A DNA stretch of 64,000 bases from an uncultured Niabella sp. (GTDB lineage Bacteria; Bacteroidota; Bacteroidia; Chitinophagales; Chitinophagaceae), in contig CAKSQK010000003.1 of NCBI GenBank assembly GCA_934486785.1, positions 124,001-188,000 on the forward strand. The letters are read 5' to 3'. Under the pieces are notes generated by a model, which saw only the letters and a program-made list of their open reading frames with translations, did no database searches and was not told the origin of the DNA. The translations under genes were made by a program, and so were the position numbers. The stretch's first letter is position 1; every line of letters starts with the position of its first letter. Below are positions 8,648 through 16,016 of the stretch, one piece after another.

Positions 8648-9037
8648 ATGAAGCTTGCAGAATTGAAACCCGGAGACTGGGTAAGAATTGATGACGAAGG
8701 CGTTAGCAGGGAGGGTACTGTTGTACGCGTCAGTTACGAGGAAAATGAGGTTAACATTTACAATGGCATTCAGGAGTTTTGGTATAGCCTCGACCATGTA
8801 TACGGTGTTCCGCTAAATGAAGAACAGTTAATGCGCCTCGGTTTTGAAAGAAAAGAAACGGATGAAGGCGCTAAATATGGCAAAGGAGCGTTTCGGCTAA
8901 AGGTGCCGGCTGCAGATGATTTCTCGCGCGTAGAAATGTGGTACAGAGAAGACCGCCGCCAGTTTGACCATCCGCTGATGGTGCATGAACTGCAAAATTC
9001 ATTCCTGCAAATGACCAAAATGCCTTTGGAGCCTTAA
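8648..9037 (+). CDS. Conserved hypothetical protein, 129 aa
   Basis: I do not recognise a named family. The protein starts MKLAELKPGDWVRIDDEG, with an SH3-like, beta-rich opening that resembles small RNA/DNA-interacting or KOW-like barrels, and ends in a charged helix-poor region with FDHPLMVHELQNSF. No signal peptide or membrane segment is present. I prefer the ATG at 8648 because the N-terminus then matches the start of the folded-looking region; a GTG at 8609 would add 13 uncharacteristic residues. The gene is monocistronic, followed by about 160 nt before infA. Confidence 0.7.
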   Translation: MKLAELKPGDWVRIDDEGVSREGTVVRVSYEENEVNIYNGIQEFWYSLDHVYGVPLNEEQLMRLGFERKETDEGAKYGKGAFRLKVPAADDFSRVEMWYREDRRQFDHPLMVHELQNSFLQMTKMPLEP

Positions 9038-9177
9038 ACAGGTAAGCGTCTTTTTAGCAGGTAAAAATCAAACAATTAGCCGGTTCGTTCTCAATAAAAG
9101 ATTTTTGGTATTTTTGTTTGCATATTCTGGCTTCCGACTATTTTAGCCGGAAGCTATTTTTTTTCACATTTTCTCCC

Positions 9178-9185
9178 TATCTTTG
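9178..9185 (+). promoter_or_regulatory. Promoter -7 box (TATCTTTG) of infA
   Basis: TATCTTTG is a perfect TAnnTTTG match. The infA ATG follows 15 nt later, so the leader is very short. This position also excludes an upstream in-frame TTG at 9183, which falls inside the box. Confidence 0.7.
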
Positions 9186-9200
9186 CAGCCCAAATTTTTT

Positions 9201-9422
9201 ATGGCTAAACAACCTTTAATAAAACAAGATGGAGTGATCCTCGAAGCCTTGTCCAATGCGATGTTCAGGGTAAAATTAGAGAATGGGCATGAAATTTTGG
9301 CAACCATTTCAGGCAAAATGCGGATGCACTATATTAGAATTTTACCCGGAGACAGGGTGGGCCTGGAAATGAGCCCTTACGATTTGACAAGGGGAAGGAT
9401 CAATTTCCGCTATAAAAATTAA
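9201..9422 (+). CDS. infA: Translation initiation factor IF-1
   Basis: The 73-residue product is a complete IF-1 OB-fold: [17 protein letters not shown], then [21 protein letters not shown], and the closing [13 protein letters not shown]-1 binds the 30S A site and supports start selection by IF-2 and IF-3. The ATG at 9201 is fixed by family length and by the promoter box that ends at 9185. It heads the gene string infA-rpmJ-rpsM-rpsK-rpsD-rpoA-rplQ, the usual end of the spc/alpha region; secY and map must lie elsewhere. Confidence 0.97.
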   Translation: MAKQPLIKQDGVILEALSNAMFRVKLENGHEILATISGKMRMHYIRILPGDRVGLEMSPYDLTRGRINFRYKN

Positions 9423-9446
9423 GCTGAAATCTTAAATAATAAACAA

Positions 9447-9563
9447 ATGAGAGTAAGAGCATCAATTAAAAAGCGTAGCGCCGACTGCAAAATTGTACGT
9501 CGTAAGGGAAAGCTTTATGTGATTAACAAAAAAAATCCCCGTTACAAGCAAAGACAAGGATAG
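9447..9563 (+). CDS. rpmJ: 50S ribosomal protein L36, zinc-ligand-poor form
   Basis: A 38-codon gene encodes [19 protein letters not shown] and ends PRYKQRQG, the unmistakable pattern of L36. Compared with the zinc-binding form (three Cys and one His), only the second cysteine (Cys14) remains; the first Cys is Ser, the third is Asn and the His is Tyr. It should therefore not bind zinc, as in the C-minus type that lets cells save zinc. It lies 24 nt after infA and 39 nt before rpsM. Confidence 0.95.
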   Translation: MRVRASIKKRSADCKIVRRKGKLYVINKKNPRYKQRQG

Positions 9564-9602
9564 TCTGAACTGAAAATTAATCATTAAAAATTAATAAATA
9601 AT

Positions 9603-9983
9603 ATGGCTCGTATTGCCGGTGTTGATTTACCAAAAAATAAAAGAGGCGAAATAGGCCTTACCTATATTTACGGTATTGGCCCTTCTACTGCTAAATACAT
9701 TCTGGATAAGAATAATATTGACCGCAGTAAGAAAGTTCACGAATGGGATGATGAAGACCTGAACGCTATTCGTCACACAATTACTGAAGAGTTGAAAGTG
9801 GAAGGCCAGTTGCGTTCTGAAGTTCAGATGAACATTAAGCGCCTGCTGGATATTGCCTGCTACCGTGGCCTTCGCCACAGGAAAGGCTTACCTGTTCGCG
9901 GACAGCGTACTAAAACCAACAGCCGCACCCGTAAAGGAAAGCGTAAAACAGTTGCCGGTAAGAAAAAGGCCGCTAAGAAATAA
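9603..9983 (+). CDS. rpsM: 30S ribosomal protein S13
   Basis: The 126-residue protein is full-length S13: [21 protein letters not shown] at the start with the helix-two turn-helix motif [11 protein letters not shown], and the C-terminal [29 protein letters not shown] tail region in pieces of the classical basic extension that contacts the P-site tRNA. It sits in the 30S head. The gene follows rpmJ closely and is followed by an unusually structured 155-nt spacer before rpsK. Confidence 0.97.
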   Translation: MARIAGVDLPKNKRGEIGLTYIYGIGPSTAKYILDKNNIDRSKKVHEWDDEDLNAIRHTITEELKVEGQLRSEVQMNIKRLLDIACYRGLRHRKGLPVRGQRTKTNSRTRKGKRKTVAGKKKAAKK

Positions 9984-9988
9984 TTGCT

Positions 9989-10021
9989 AAAAGCCTGAAG
10001 TGTAAAGCTTAAGGCTTTTTT
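9989..10021 (+). terminator. Terminator-like hairpin between rpsM and rpsK
   Basis: AAAAGCCT (9989-9996) pairs with AGGCTTTT (10012-10019), with a 15-nt loop and a T-rich 3' side. Its position inside a ribosomal protein gene string suggests partial termination or transcript processing. Confidence 0.5.
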
Positions 10022-10038
10022 GCATTGCACCATTTTTA

Positions 10039-10109
10039 CTGAACTGATTACGGATGCCCCCGGTGCAGGCGGAGGGTTAGTTCAGGGTCTCGCTAAAGCG
10101 GGATTTTAT
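10039..10109 (+). promoter_or_regulatory. Structured RNA segment before rpsK
   Basis: CTGAACT (10039-10045) pairs with AGTTCAG (10079-10085) around an inner C5/GGAGGG helix. Directly after it TCTCGC (10088-10093) pairs with GCGGGA (10098-10103) around a TAAA loop, and a T-rich run follows. It may be an attenuator or a protein-binding site controlling rpsK. Confidence 0.4.
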
Positions 10110-10138
10110 TTTAAACAATAAGATTACCTGATTTAACA

Positions 10139-10540
10139 ATGGCAAAATCACAATTAAGCGCAAAACAGGCCGCCAAAAAAAGAAACGTAAAGGTAGATGC
10201 CTACGGCGATGCGCACATCTCAGCAACTTTTAACAACATTATCATCAGCCTTACCAACAAAAGCGGCCAGGTTATAAGCTGGAGCAGCGCTGGTAAAATG
10301 GGTTTTCGCGGTAGCAAAAAAAATACGCCTTATGCCGCGCAAATGGCCGCAGCAGATGCTTCTAAAGTAGCATTTGATGCCGGTTTGAAAAGAGTGGATG
10401 TATATGTAAAAGGCCCTGGCAGTGGCCGCGAAGGCGCTATTCGCTCTATTTCTCAAAGCGGTATTGAAGTGGTAACCATTAAAGATGTTACCCCGTTGCC
10501 TCACAACGGTTGCCGCCCTCCTAAGAAAAGAAGAGTATAA
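10139..10540 (+). CDS. rpsK: 30S ribosomal protein S11
   Basis: Complete 133-residue S11: the core [20 protein letters not shown], then [20 protein letters not shown] and the C-terminal [19 protein letters not shown]11 forms part of the 30S platform near the mRNA exit and the E site. The extra lysine-rich N-terminal stretch (about residues 1-18) is usual for the phylum. A structured spacer precedes the gene, and a longer one (303 nt) separates it from rpsD. Confidence 0.97.
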   Translation: MAKSQLSAKQAAKKRNVKVDAYGDAHISATFNNIIISLTNKSGQVISWSSAGKMGFRGSKKNTPYAAQMAAADASKVAFDAGLKRVDVYVKGPGSGREGAIRSISQSGIEVVTIKDVTPLPHNGCRPPKKRRV

Positions 10541-10764
10541 GAAGGAGGCGGGCCTTACTTGTTGATGTTTATTCTAAAGTACAAGCGAGCGTGGCAAGTA
10601 AAGCCCAATAGTAGCACAACAGTTTGCTACATAAAAAATTAAAATAGTTCTTTTTATAGCATTGTTCAAATTTGTTTGAGCAGTGCAGCCAAATTGAAAG
10701 AGGCTTTTAAAGCTCCTTCTTTAGAGGGGCGCTGGAAAGGCCGTCGTTTTCATTTTAATTAAAG
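10541..10764 (+). promoter_or_regulatory. Tandem RNA hairpins in the rpsK-rpsD spacer
   Basis: This part of the 303-nt spacer holds no gene. GGGCCTTACTTG near 10550 pairs with CAAGTAAAGCCC near 10596 (12 positions, one mismatch). GCATTGTTCAAA (10659-10670) pairs with TTTGAGCAGTGC (10675-10686) around a TTTG loop; two of the pairs are G-U, which points to selection at the RNA level. A shorter stem GAGGCTTT/AAAGCTC follows near 10700. These elements precede the rpsD pseudoknot candidate. Confidence 0.5.
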
Positions 10765-10827
10765 GGTACCCAATTTATTTTTTCCAAAGCTTTTTAACGA
10801 TTGGCGTACCGGTGTTTAAAAAAGCTT
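10765..10827 (+). promoter_or_regulatory. Candidate pseudoknot or two-state leader before rpsD
   Basis: Stem 1: GGTACCCAAT (10765-10774) pairs with ATTGGCGTACC (10800-10810), 10 bp with one bulged C. Stem 2: AAGCTTTTTAA (10787-10797) pairs with TTTAAAAAAGCTT (10815-10827), 9+2 bp around a bulged A. The 5' arm of stem 2 lies in the loop of stem 1, and the 3' arm of stem 1 lies in the loop of stem 2, the topology of an H-type pseudoknot. Stem 2 ends 16 nt before the S4 start codon. In E. coli S4 represses translation through a pseudoknot in the alpha-operon leader, so autoregulation by S4 is a reasonable inference. Confidence 0.5.
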
Positions 10828-10843
10828 AAATGAAAGTATAATT

Positions 10844-11449
10844 ATGGCACGTTACAATGGTCCTAAGACCAAGATCTCCCGTATTTTTGGAGAGCCTATT
10901 TTAGGCAATGGTAAATGGTTGGGTAAAAACAGCAACCCGCCCGGTATGCACGGCGAAAAGCGCAAGCGCAAAACTCTTGGAGAGTATGCCTTACAGCTTC
11001 GCGAAAAACAAAAAGCCAAATACACCTACGGTATTTTGGAAAAACAGTTTCGCAAAACCTTTGAAGAAGCCAACCGCCGCAAAGGTGTTACCGGTGAAAA
11101 CCTTATTCAATTACTTGAATCCCGTTTAGACAACACAGTTTTCCGTATGGGTTTTGCACCCAGCCGCCCCGCTGCACGCCAGTTGGTAAGCCACAAGCAT
11201 ATTGAGGTCAACGGCGAGGTGGTAAACATTCCATCGTACCAGTTAAAAGCAGGTGATGTGATTACTTTGAAAGAAAAAAGCAAATCCAACACATCTGTTA
11301 CCAGCCAGGTGCGTGCAAAAAATCCAAAATTCGGATGGATTGATTTTAACGAAACCGAATTCAAAGGTACTTTCATTACTTACCCTGAAAGGGAAAATGT
11401 TCCTGAAAACATCAAGGAATCTTTGATAGTGGAATTGTACAACAAGTAA
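10844..11449 (+). CDS. rpsD: 30S ribosomal protein S4
   Basis: The 201-residue product is complete S4. It starts [19 protein letters not shown], carries the [15 protein letters not shown] helix region, and has an S4 RNA-binding domain around residues 95-155 ([34 protein letters not shown]). The N-terminal zinc-knuckle cysteines found in some S4 proteins are absent. S4 nucleates 30S assembly and in many bacteria represses its own operon. The gene is preceded by strong RNA secondary structure. Confidence 0.97.
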   Translation: MARYNGPKTKISRIFGEPILGNGKWLGKNSNPPGMHGEKRKRKTLGEYALQLREKQKAKYTYGILEKQFRKTFEEANRRKGVTGENLIQLLESRLDNTVFRMGFAPSRPAARQLVSHKHIEVNGEVVNIPSYQLKAGDVITLKEKSKSNTSVTSQVRAKNPKFGWIDFNETEFKGTFITYPERENVPENIKESLIVELYNK

Positions 11450-11455
11450 TTTTTT

Positions 11456-11507
11456 GGGGTTACAGGTTACTGGTTAAACGGTAACCTGCAGCCCTGTAAC
11501 CAGTAAC
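11456..11507 (+). promoter_or_regulatory. Mutually exclusive hairpins before rpoA
   Basis: Three perfect pairings compete within 52 nt: GGTTACAGG (11458-11466) with CCTGTAACC (11493-11501); CAGGTTAC (11463-11470) with GTAACCTG (11481-11488); GTTACTGGTT (11466-11475) with AACCAGTAAC (11498-11507). The segment ends 11 nt before the rpoA ATG, so the chosen fold would change access to the start codon. Confidence 0.5.
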
Positions 11508-11518
11508 AAATCTAAAAT

Positions 11519-12520
11519 ATGGCAATTTTAAATTTTCAGCAGCCCGACAAAATTATTCTGCAGAAAGCTTCTGATTTTGAAGCGCAGTTCGAGTTTCGCC
11601 CGTTGGAGCCCGGCTATGCAGTAACGATCGGCAACGCACTTCGCCGCGTATTGTTAAACTCGCTCGAAGGCCATGCTATTGTCGGCATTAAAATAGAAGG
11701 AGTTGACCACGAATTTGCTACCATTAAAGGCATCAGCGAAGATGTGGTTGAAATTATTTTGAACCTCAAACAGGTTCGTTTTAAAAAGATTGTTGAGCAT
11801 GATGTAAGCAATGAAAAAATTTCATTGACTATTAAAAATCAAACCGAATTTACTGCCGGTATGATTGCAGACGGTACACAGTCTTTCCAGATCATGAACC
11901 CGGAACTGGTAATTTGCACGCTCGATTCTTCTGCTAAACTGGATATTGAACTCACCATTGGCAAAGGCCGTGGTTATGTGCCTGCAGAAGAAAACAAAGT
12001 AAAAGATGCACCTTTGGGCTATATTCCCATTGACTCTATTTACACGCCCATTAAAAATGTAAAATACAGCGTGGAAAATACGCGGGTGGAACAACGTACA
12101 GACTATGAAAAACTGATTATGGACGTTGTTACAGATGGTACCATTCACCCCGAAGAAGCTGTAAAACAGGCAAGCCGCATCTTAATTCAGCACCTTATGA
12201 TCATCACTGATGAAAACATCACTTTTGACAATAAGGAAGAGAAGAAAGAAGATATTGTAGACGAGCAAACATTGCAGTTGCGCAAAATGCTAAAAACTCC
12301 TTTAGAAGATCTGGATCTTTCAGTGCGCGCGTTCAACTGCCTGAAAGCTGCTAAGATCAACTCTTTAAGCGAGCTGGTGCAATACGAGCAGGAAGACCTG
12401 ATGAAGTTCAGAAACTTTGGTCAGAAATCTCTTTCAGAAATTGAGCAGGTGTTGAACGAAAGAGGACTTGGTTTTGGCATGGATTTGCAAAAACTGGGTA
12501 TTGATAAAGATGATTATTAA
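11519..12520 (+). CDS. rpoA: DNA-directed RNA polymerase subunit alpha
   Basis: Complete 333-residue alpha subunit. The N-terminal assembly domain shows FEFRPLEPGYAVTIGNALRR and LLNSLEGHAIVGIKIEGVDHEF; the C-terminal DNA- and activator-binding domain (about 255-333) has LDLSVRAFNCLKAAKINSL and GQKSLSEIEQVL. It follows rpsD by 69 nt and precedes rplQ by 152 nt; both spacers form strong hairpins, so RpoA output may be set separately from the ribosomal proteins. Confidence 0.98.
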   Translation: MAILNFQQPDKIILQKASDFEAQFEFRPLEPGYAVTIGNALRRVLLNSLEGHAIVGIKIEGVDHEFATIKGISEDVVEIILNLKQVRFKKIVEHDVSNEKISLTIKNQTEFTAGMIADGTQSFQIMNPELVICTLDSSAKLDIELTIGKGRGYVPAEENKVKDAPLGYIPIDSIYTPIKNVKYSVENTRVEQRTDYEKLIMDVVTDGTIHPEEAVKQASRILIQHLMIITDENITFDNKEEKKEDIVDEQTLQLRKMLKTPLEDLDLSVRAFNCLKAAKINSLSELVQYEQEDLMKFRNFGQKSLSEIEQVLNERGLGFGMDLQKLGIDKDDY

Positions 12521-12527
12521 CTAATGC

Positions 12528-12561
12528 GAAAATGTGAGAGAATTCACACTCTCACATTTTC
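12528..12561 (+). terminator. Perfect 13-bp hairpin after rpoA
   Basis: GAAAATGTGAGAG (12528-12540) and CTCTCACATTTTC (12549-12561) pair perfectly around an 8-nt loop, starting 8 nt after the rpoA stop. There is no long T-run after it, so 3'-end stabilisation or processing is as likely as termination. Confidence 0.5.
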
Positions 12562-12622
12562 TTAATACAAAGTAGGTTGTAATTCCCTGACTACGGTGCA
12601 ACCGAATATTTTTAACAAGAAT

Positions 12623-12652
12623 TGGAATAAGTGAAGCATTTTTCACATTCCA
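12623..12652 (+). promoter_or_regulatory. Hairpin just before rplQ
   Basis: TGGAAT/ATTCCA and GTGAA/TTCAC form an 11-bp stem with an AA bulge, ending 20 nt before the rplQ ATG. It may modulate rplQ translation. Confidence 0.4.
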
Positions 12653-12672
12653 TATTTACAAATTAACAAGTC

Positions 12673-13413
12673 ATGCGTCACGGAGACAAAATCAAAAACT
12701 TAAGCCGCACCAAAGCGCACAGAGATGCTTTACTGGCCAACCTTTCATGCCAGCTTATCAGGCACAAACGTATTGTAACAACAGTTGCAAAAGCAAAAGC
12801 TTTGCGCGTATACGTGGAGCCGTTGATCACTAAAAGTAAAGACAATACCACGCACCAGCGTCGTATCGTGTTTAGCTACCTGCAGGATAAAGAAGCTGTA
12901 ACCGAGCTGTTCAACAATATTTCAGCTAAAATTGCGGGCCGCCCCGGTGGTTACACCCGTATCATCAAGCTGGGCATCCGCCCCGGTGATGCTGCTGAAA
13001 AAGCCATGATTGAGCTGGTTGACTTTAACGAGATTTACGGCAAAGGAGTTGGCGAAGAAAAAGCTACAGCTAAGCGTACACGCCGCCGTGGTGGAAGCAG
13101 TAAGAAAAAAGCTGAAGAAGCAGGTACAACTGCACAAAGCGAAGCTGCAACAACCGCTGCAATAGCTGCTGATGATTTAGCTAAAATTGAAGGGATAGGG
13201 CCTAAAGCCGCCGAAGCATTGAATGCCGCAGGTATCCAGTCTTTTAATGAACTGGCTGCTAAAACACCTGAAGAAATTAAAGCTGTTTTAGAAGGCGCTG
13301 AAAACCTTTCGCACCTGGCTACCGAAAGCTGGCCCCAACAGGCTGCGCTGGCTGCCGAAGGCAAATGGGATGAGCTGCAGGCTTTACAAGACGAGCTGAA
13401 AGCAGGAAGATAA
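12673..13413 (+). CDS. rplQ: 50S ribosomal protein L17 with C-terminal helix-hairpin-helix extension
   Basis: Residues 1-119 are canonical L17 ([20 protein letters not shown], then [20 protein letters not shown]). Normal L17 ends near there; this one has 246 residues. A basic, alanine-rich linker (about 125-168) leads to a helix-hairpin-helix-type domain (170-246) with [20 protein letters not shown] and an end motif [20 protein letters not shown]. From memory, the same tail module is fused to other Bacteroidota proteins, including some L21 proteins. The tail probably protrudes from the ribosome near the exit side and could bind nucleic acid. A strong terminator at 13439 closes the gene string. 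Confidence 0.95.
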   Translation: MRHGDKIKNLSRTKAHRDALLANLSCQLIRHKRIVTTVAKAKALRVYVEPLITKSKDNTTHQRRIVFSYLQDKEAVTELFNNISAKIAGRPGGYTRIIKLGIRPGDAAEKAMIELVDFNEIYGKGVGEEKATAKRTRRRGGSSKKKAEEAGTTAQSEAATTAAIAADDLAKIEGIGPKAAEALNAAGIQSFNELAAKTPEEIKAVLEGAENLSHLATESWPQQAALAAEGKWDELQALQDELKAGR

Positions 13414-13438
13414 AAATTATATTTTCTGGAATATGGAT

Positions 13439-13465
13439 ATGCCCCGCAAACGCGGGGCATTTTTA
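13439..13465 (+). terminator. Rho-independent terminator of the ribosomal gene string
   Basis: ATGCCCCGC (13439-13447) pairs with GCGGGGCAT (13452-13460) around AAAC, followed by TTTTTATAA. Very strong GC stem. Confidence 0.93.
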
Positions 13466-13488
13466 TAATAAGCTTACACGGTAAAGGA

Positions 13489-13710
13489 TTATGTATATAC
13501 GGGTTGTTTGTATTTAAATACCATCACAGCGGGGCGGCCAACAATATTTTCAATTCCCTGGTATCTGAAGCCATTGTTTTCCAGTTCGGTCATTTGATCT
13601 AAGGTATCTTCCGCATCGTTTCCCGATTGGATCGGTAAATGAAAAAGCCCTTCCTCTTCATCCACACATCTTAGTCCAAATTTCTCAGCTATTGTCCCTT
13701 TCAGTTTCAT
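13489..13710 (-). CDS. Small hypothetical protein, 73 aa
   Basis: I do not recognise the family. The product MKLKGTIAEKFGLRCVDEEE... is acidic in the middle, has no signal peptide or membrane segment, and ends FKYKQPVYT. Codon use looks like that of neighbouring genes, the frame starts with ATG, and it fills an otherwise empty stretch between the rplQ terminator and trpB, on the opposite strand. These points favour a real gene, but no function can be given. Confidence 0.6.
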   Translation of the reverse strand: MKLKGTIAEKFGLRCVDEEEGLFHLPIQSGNDAEDTLDQMTELENNGFRYQGIENIVGRPAVMVFKYKQPVYT

Positions 13711-13877
13711 AGTAGGTTGTCAATTGTTTCAATGCAATTTAGAATACGGTTAGATAAACACATGAAGGATAATGTTAAATTAAAGTTGCATGAATGTTAT
13801 TTATTTTCTGAGTATAGAGCGTGCTTTTAGAATTGTAAAATCCTTACTCATGCCTCAATAACAGCAATCTTTTAGCC

Positions 13878-13885
13878 TAACTTTG
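13878..13885 (+). promoter_or_regulatory. Candidate -7 box (TAACTTTG) of trpBA
   Basis: TAACTTTG is a perfect TAnnTTTG match 39 nt before the trpB ATG. The 214-nt region 13711-13924 otherwise shows no leader peptide or terminator, so attenuation of trpBA is not supported. Confidence 0.5.
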
Positions 13886-13924
13886 CTATCTTTACTCTCT
13901 ATCTAAAAACTTCTGACAAAGCAA

Positions 13925-15121
13925 ATGCAGCAATCATATAAGCAACCCGATGAGTTGGGTTATTACGGTGAATTTGGTGGCGCCTTTATTCCTGAAATGT
14001 TATACCGGAATGTAGAAGAACTAAGGGAAAACTATTTAAAAATTATTACCAGCGAATCATTTCAGCAGGAATACAAATACCTTTTAACTGATTATGCCGG
14101 ACGCTCCACGCCACTTTATCACGCCAGGCGCCTAAGCGAAAAATATGGCACTAATGTGTACCTGAAGCGTGAAGACCTTTGCCATACTGGCGCTCACAAG
14201 GTCAATAATACCATCGGGCAAATTCTTGTAGCAGAGAGGTTGGGCAAAAAACGCATTATTGCTGAAACCGGCGCAGGCCAGCACGGCGTAGCTACCGCTA
14301 CTGTTTGCGCCTTAAAGGGGCTTGAGTGCATTGTGTACATGGGTGAAAAAGATATTGAACGCCAGGCGCCCAACGTGGCCCGCATGAAAATGCTTGGCGC
14401 AGAAGTGAGGCCTGCCACCAGCGGCAGCAAAACTTTAAAAGACGCTACTAACGAGGCCATTCGCGACTGGATCAATCATCCTGAAAATACATTTTACATA
14501 ATTGGCAGCGTGGTGGGTCCGCATCCTTACCCGGATATGGTGGCGCGTTTTCAAAGCGTGATCAGCGAAGAAATAAAGTGGCAATTACAACAAAAAACAG
14601 GTACCGGGTTGCCTAAAGCCGTAATAGCCTGTGTAGGTGGCGGCAGCAACGCGGCTGGTGCATTTTATCATTTTGCTGATGAACCGCAGGTAGATTTAAT
14701 TGCCGTGGAGGCAGCCGGGTGTGGTGTGAACAGTGGTATGAGTGCAGCTACCACGCAATTGGGCACACGTGGTATTTTACATGGCAGCAAAAGCTTTGTA
14801 ATGCAAACAGAAGATGGACAGGTGGTAGAGCCACACAGTATTTCTGCAGGGTTGGATTATCCCGGCATTGGCCCCATGCACGCAAATTTATTTGCATCGG
14901 GCCGCGGTACATTTTTAAATGCAACCGATGCAGAAGCGCTGGAAGCCTCCTTTCAACTGGCAAAGCTTGAAGGCATTATTCCTGCGCTGGAAAGCGCACA
15001 CGCGCTTGTGGCACTAAATAAAGTGCCGTTTGGCCAAACTGATAATGTGGTAATTTGTTTAAGCGGCAGAGGAGATAAAGATATGGATACGTTTATGAAA
15101 GCGTTGAAAAAAGATGCCTGA
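13925..15121 (+). CDS. trpB: Tryptophan synthase beta chain
   Basis: The 398-residue product is a full TrpB. It has YGEFGGAFIPEMLYRN at the start, the PLP lysine in KREDLCHTGAHKVNN, the AETGAGQHGVATA loop, the phosphate-binding CVGGGSNAAGAF, and the C-terminal CLSGRGDKDMDTF. It condenses indole with serine to tryptophan in complex with TrpA, encoded 87 nt downstream. Only trpB and trpA are here; trpE, trpG, trpD, trpC and trpF must lie elsewhere, so the trp pathway is split. This is the common PLP type I beta chain with the alpha-subunit partner. Confidence 0.98.
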   Translation: MQQSYKQPDELGYYGEFGGAFIPEMLYRNVEELRENYLKIITSESFQQEYKYLLTDYAGRSTPLYHARRLSEKYGTNVYLKREDLCHTGAHKVNNTIGQILVAERLGKKRIIAETGAGQHGVATATVCALKGLECIVYMGEKDIERQAPNVARMKMLGAEVRPATSGSKTLKDATNEAIRDWINHPENTFYIIGSVVGPHPYPDMVARFQSVISEEIKWQLQQKTGTGLPKAVIACVGGGSNAAGAFYHFADEPQVDLIAVEAAGCGVNSGMSAATTQLGTRGILHGSKSFVMQTEDGQVVEPHSISAGLDYPGIGPMHANLFASGRGTFLNATDAEALEASFQLAKLEGIIPALESAHALVALNKVPFGQTDNVVICLSGRGDKDMDTFMKALKKDA

Positions 15122-15208
15122 TCTCAAACTCAGCAACCCATCATGTCAATACACAATTACATAAAATATTCATCAGTATTTTAAAATGATGAACAGGAAC
15201 GATGAACT

Positions 15209-15979
15209 ATGAACCGACTGAGCAGTTTATTTGAAGAAAAACCGGACAACGTATTAAACATATACTGCACGGCAGGCTATCCCAGGCTGCAAAGCACCGT
15301 GCCTATCATGAAAGCTTTGCAGGAAAGTGGCGCTGATATTATTGAACTTGGCATGCCTTACAGCGATCCGCTGGCAGATGGCGAAACCATACAAAACAGC
15401 AGTGCAGCAGCCCTTGCGAACGGGATGAACCTGAGAAAACTTTTTGAACAGCTAAAAGATTTTAGAAAAGAACTTACCATACCGGTTGTGCTTATGGGGT
15501 ATATGAATCCCATTTTGCAATATGGATTTGAAAATTTTTGTGCAGATGCCAACAGGGTGGGTATTGACGGGTTGATATTACCTGATCTGCCTGTTCACGA
15601 ATTTCAAAACACTTACCAGGCCATCATAGAAAAATATCATCTTAATTTTATTTTTTTGGTTACACCGGAAACGCCTGAGCACCGTGTAAGAAAACTGGAT
15701 GCGCTCAGCACAGGTTTTTTGTACGCGGTTTCATCGTCTTCTACCACCGGGCATGAAAAAGATTTTTCTCTGGTTGAGCAATACCTGCAAAGGCTTCGGT
15801 CGTACCAGCTAAAAAACCCCGTACTTGTTGGTTTTGGTATTAAAGACAAAGAAACATTTACCAATGCCTGCCAGTATTCCAATGGCGCCATTATTGGCTC
15901 GGCATTTATAAAAGCCTTGCAAAGTTCAACCAGTGAAACCGAGGCAACCAAAAGCTTTGTAAAAAACATCATCAGCTAA
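15209..15979 (+). CDS. trpA: Tryptophan synthase alpha chain
   Basis: The 256-residue TIM-barrel protein has both catalytic acids in the expected motifs: Glu in IIELGMPYSDPLADG and Asp in the IDGLILPDLPVHE loop. It also has the phosphate-binding GFGIKDKETF and the IIGSAFIKAL segment. It cleaves indole-3-glycerol phosphate and channels indole to TrpB. The gene lies 87 nt downstream of trpB in the same orientation and most likely shares its transcript. Confidence 0.97.
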   Translation: MNRLSSLFEEKPDNVLNIYCTAGYPRLQSTVPIMKALQESGADIIELGMPYSDPLADGETIQNSSAAALANGMNLRKLFEQLKDFRKELTIPVVLMGYMNPILQYGFENFCADANRVGIDGLILPDLPVHEFQNTYQAIIEKYHLNFIFLVTPETPEHRVRKLDALSTGFLYAVSSSSTTGHEKDFSLVEQYLQRLRSYQLKNPVLVGFGIKDKETFTNACQYSNGAIIGSAFIKALQSSTSETEATKSFVKNIIS

Positions 15980-16016
15980 TACGGATGCCTTCGCATCTGC
16001 ATCAAATAAAAAATAA

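Noticed and set aside
10064..10085. tRNA D-arm-like string GGGTTAGTTCAGG before rpsK
   Set aside because: No acceptor stem, anticodon arm or T-loop can be assembled around it; it belongs to the stem CTGAACT/AGTTCAG.
13762..13830. Short frame MKDNVKLKLHECYLFSEYRACF upstream of trpB as a trp leader peptide
   Set aside because: It contains no Trp, no terminator follows it, and the trpB -7 box lies downstream of it.
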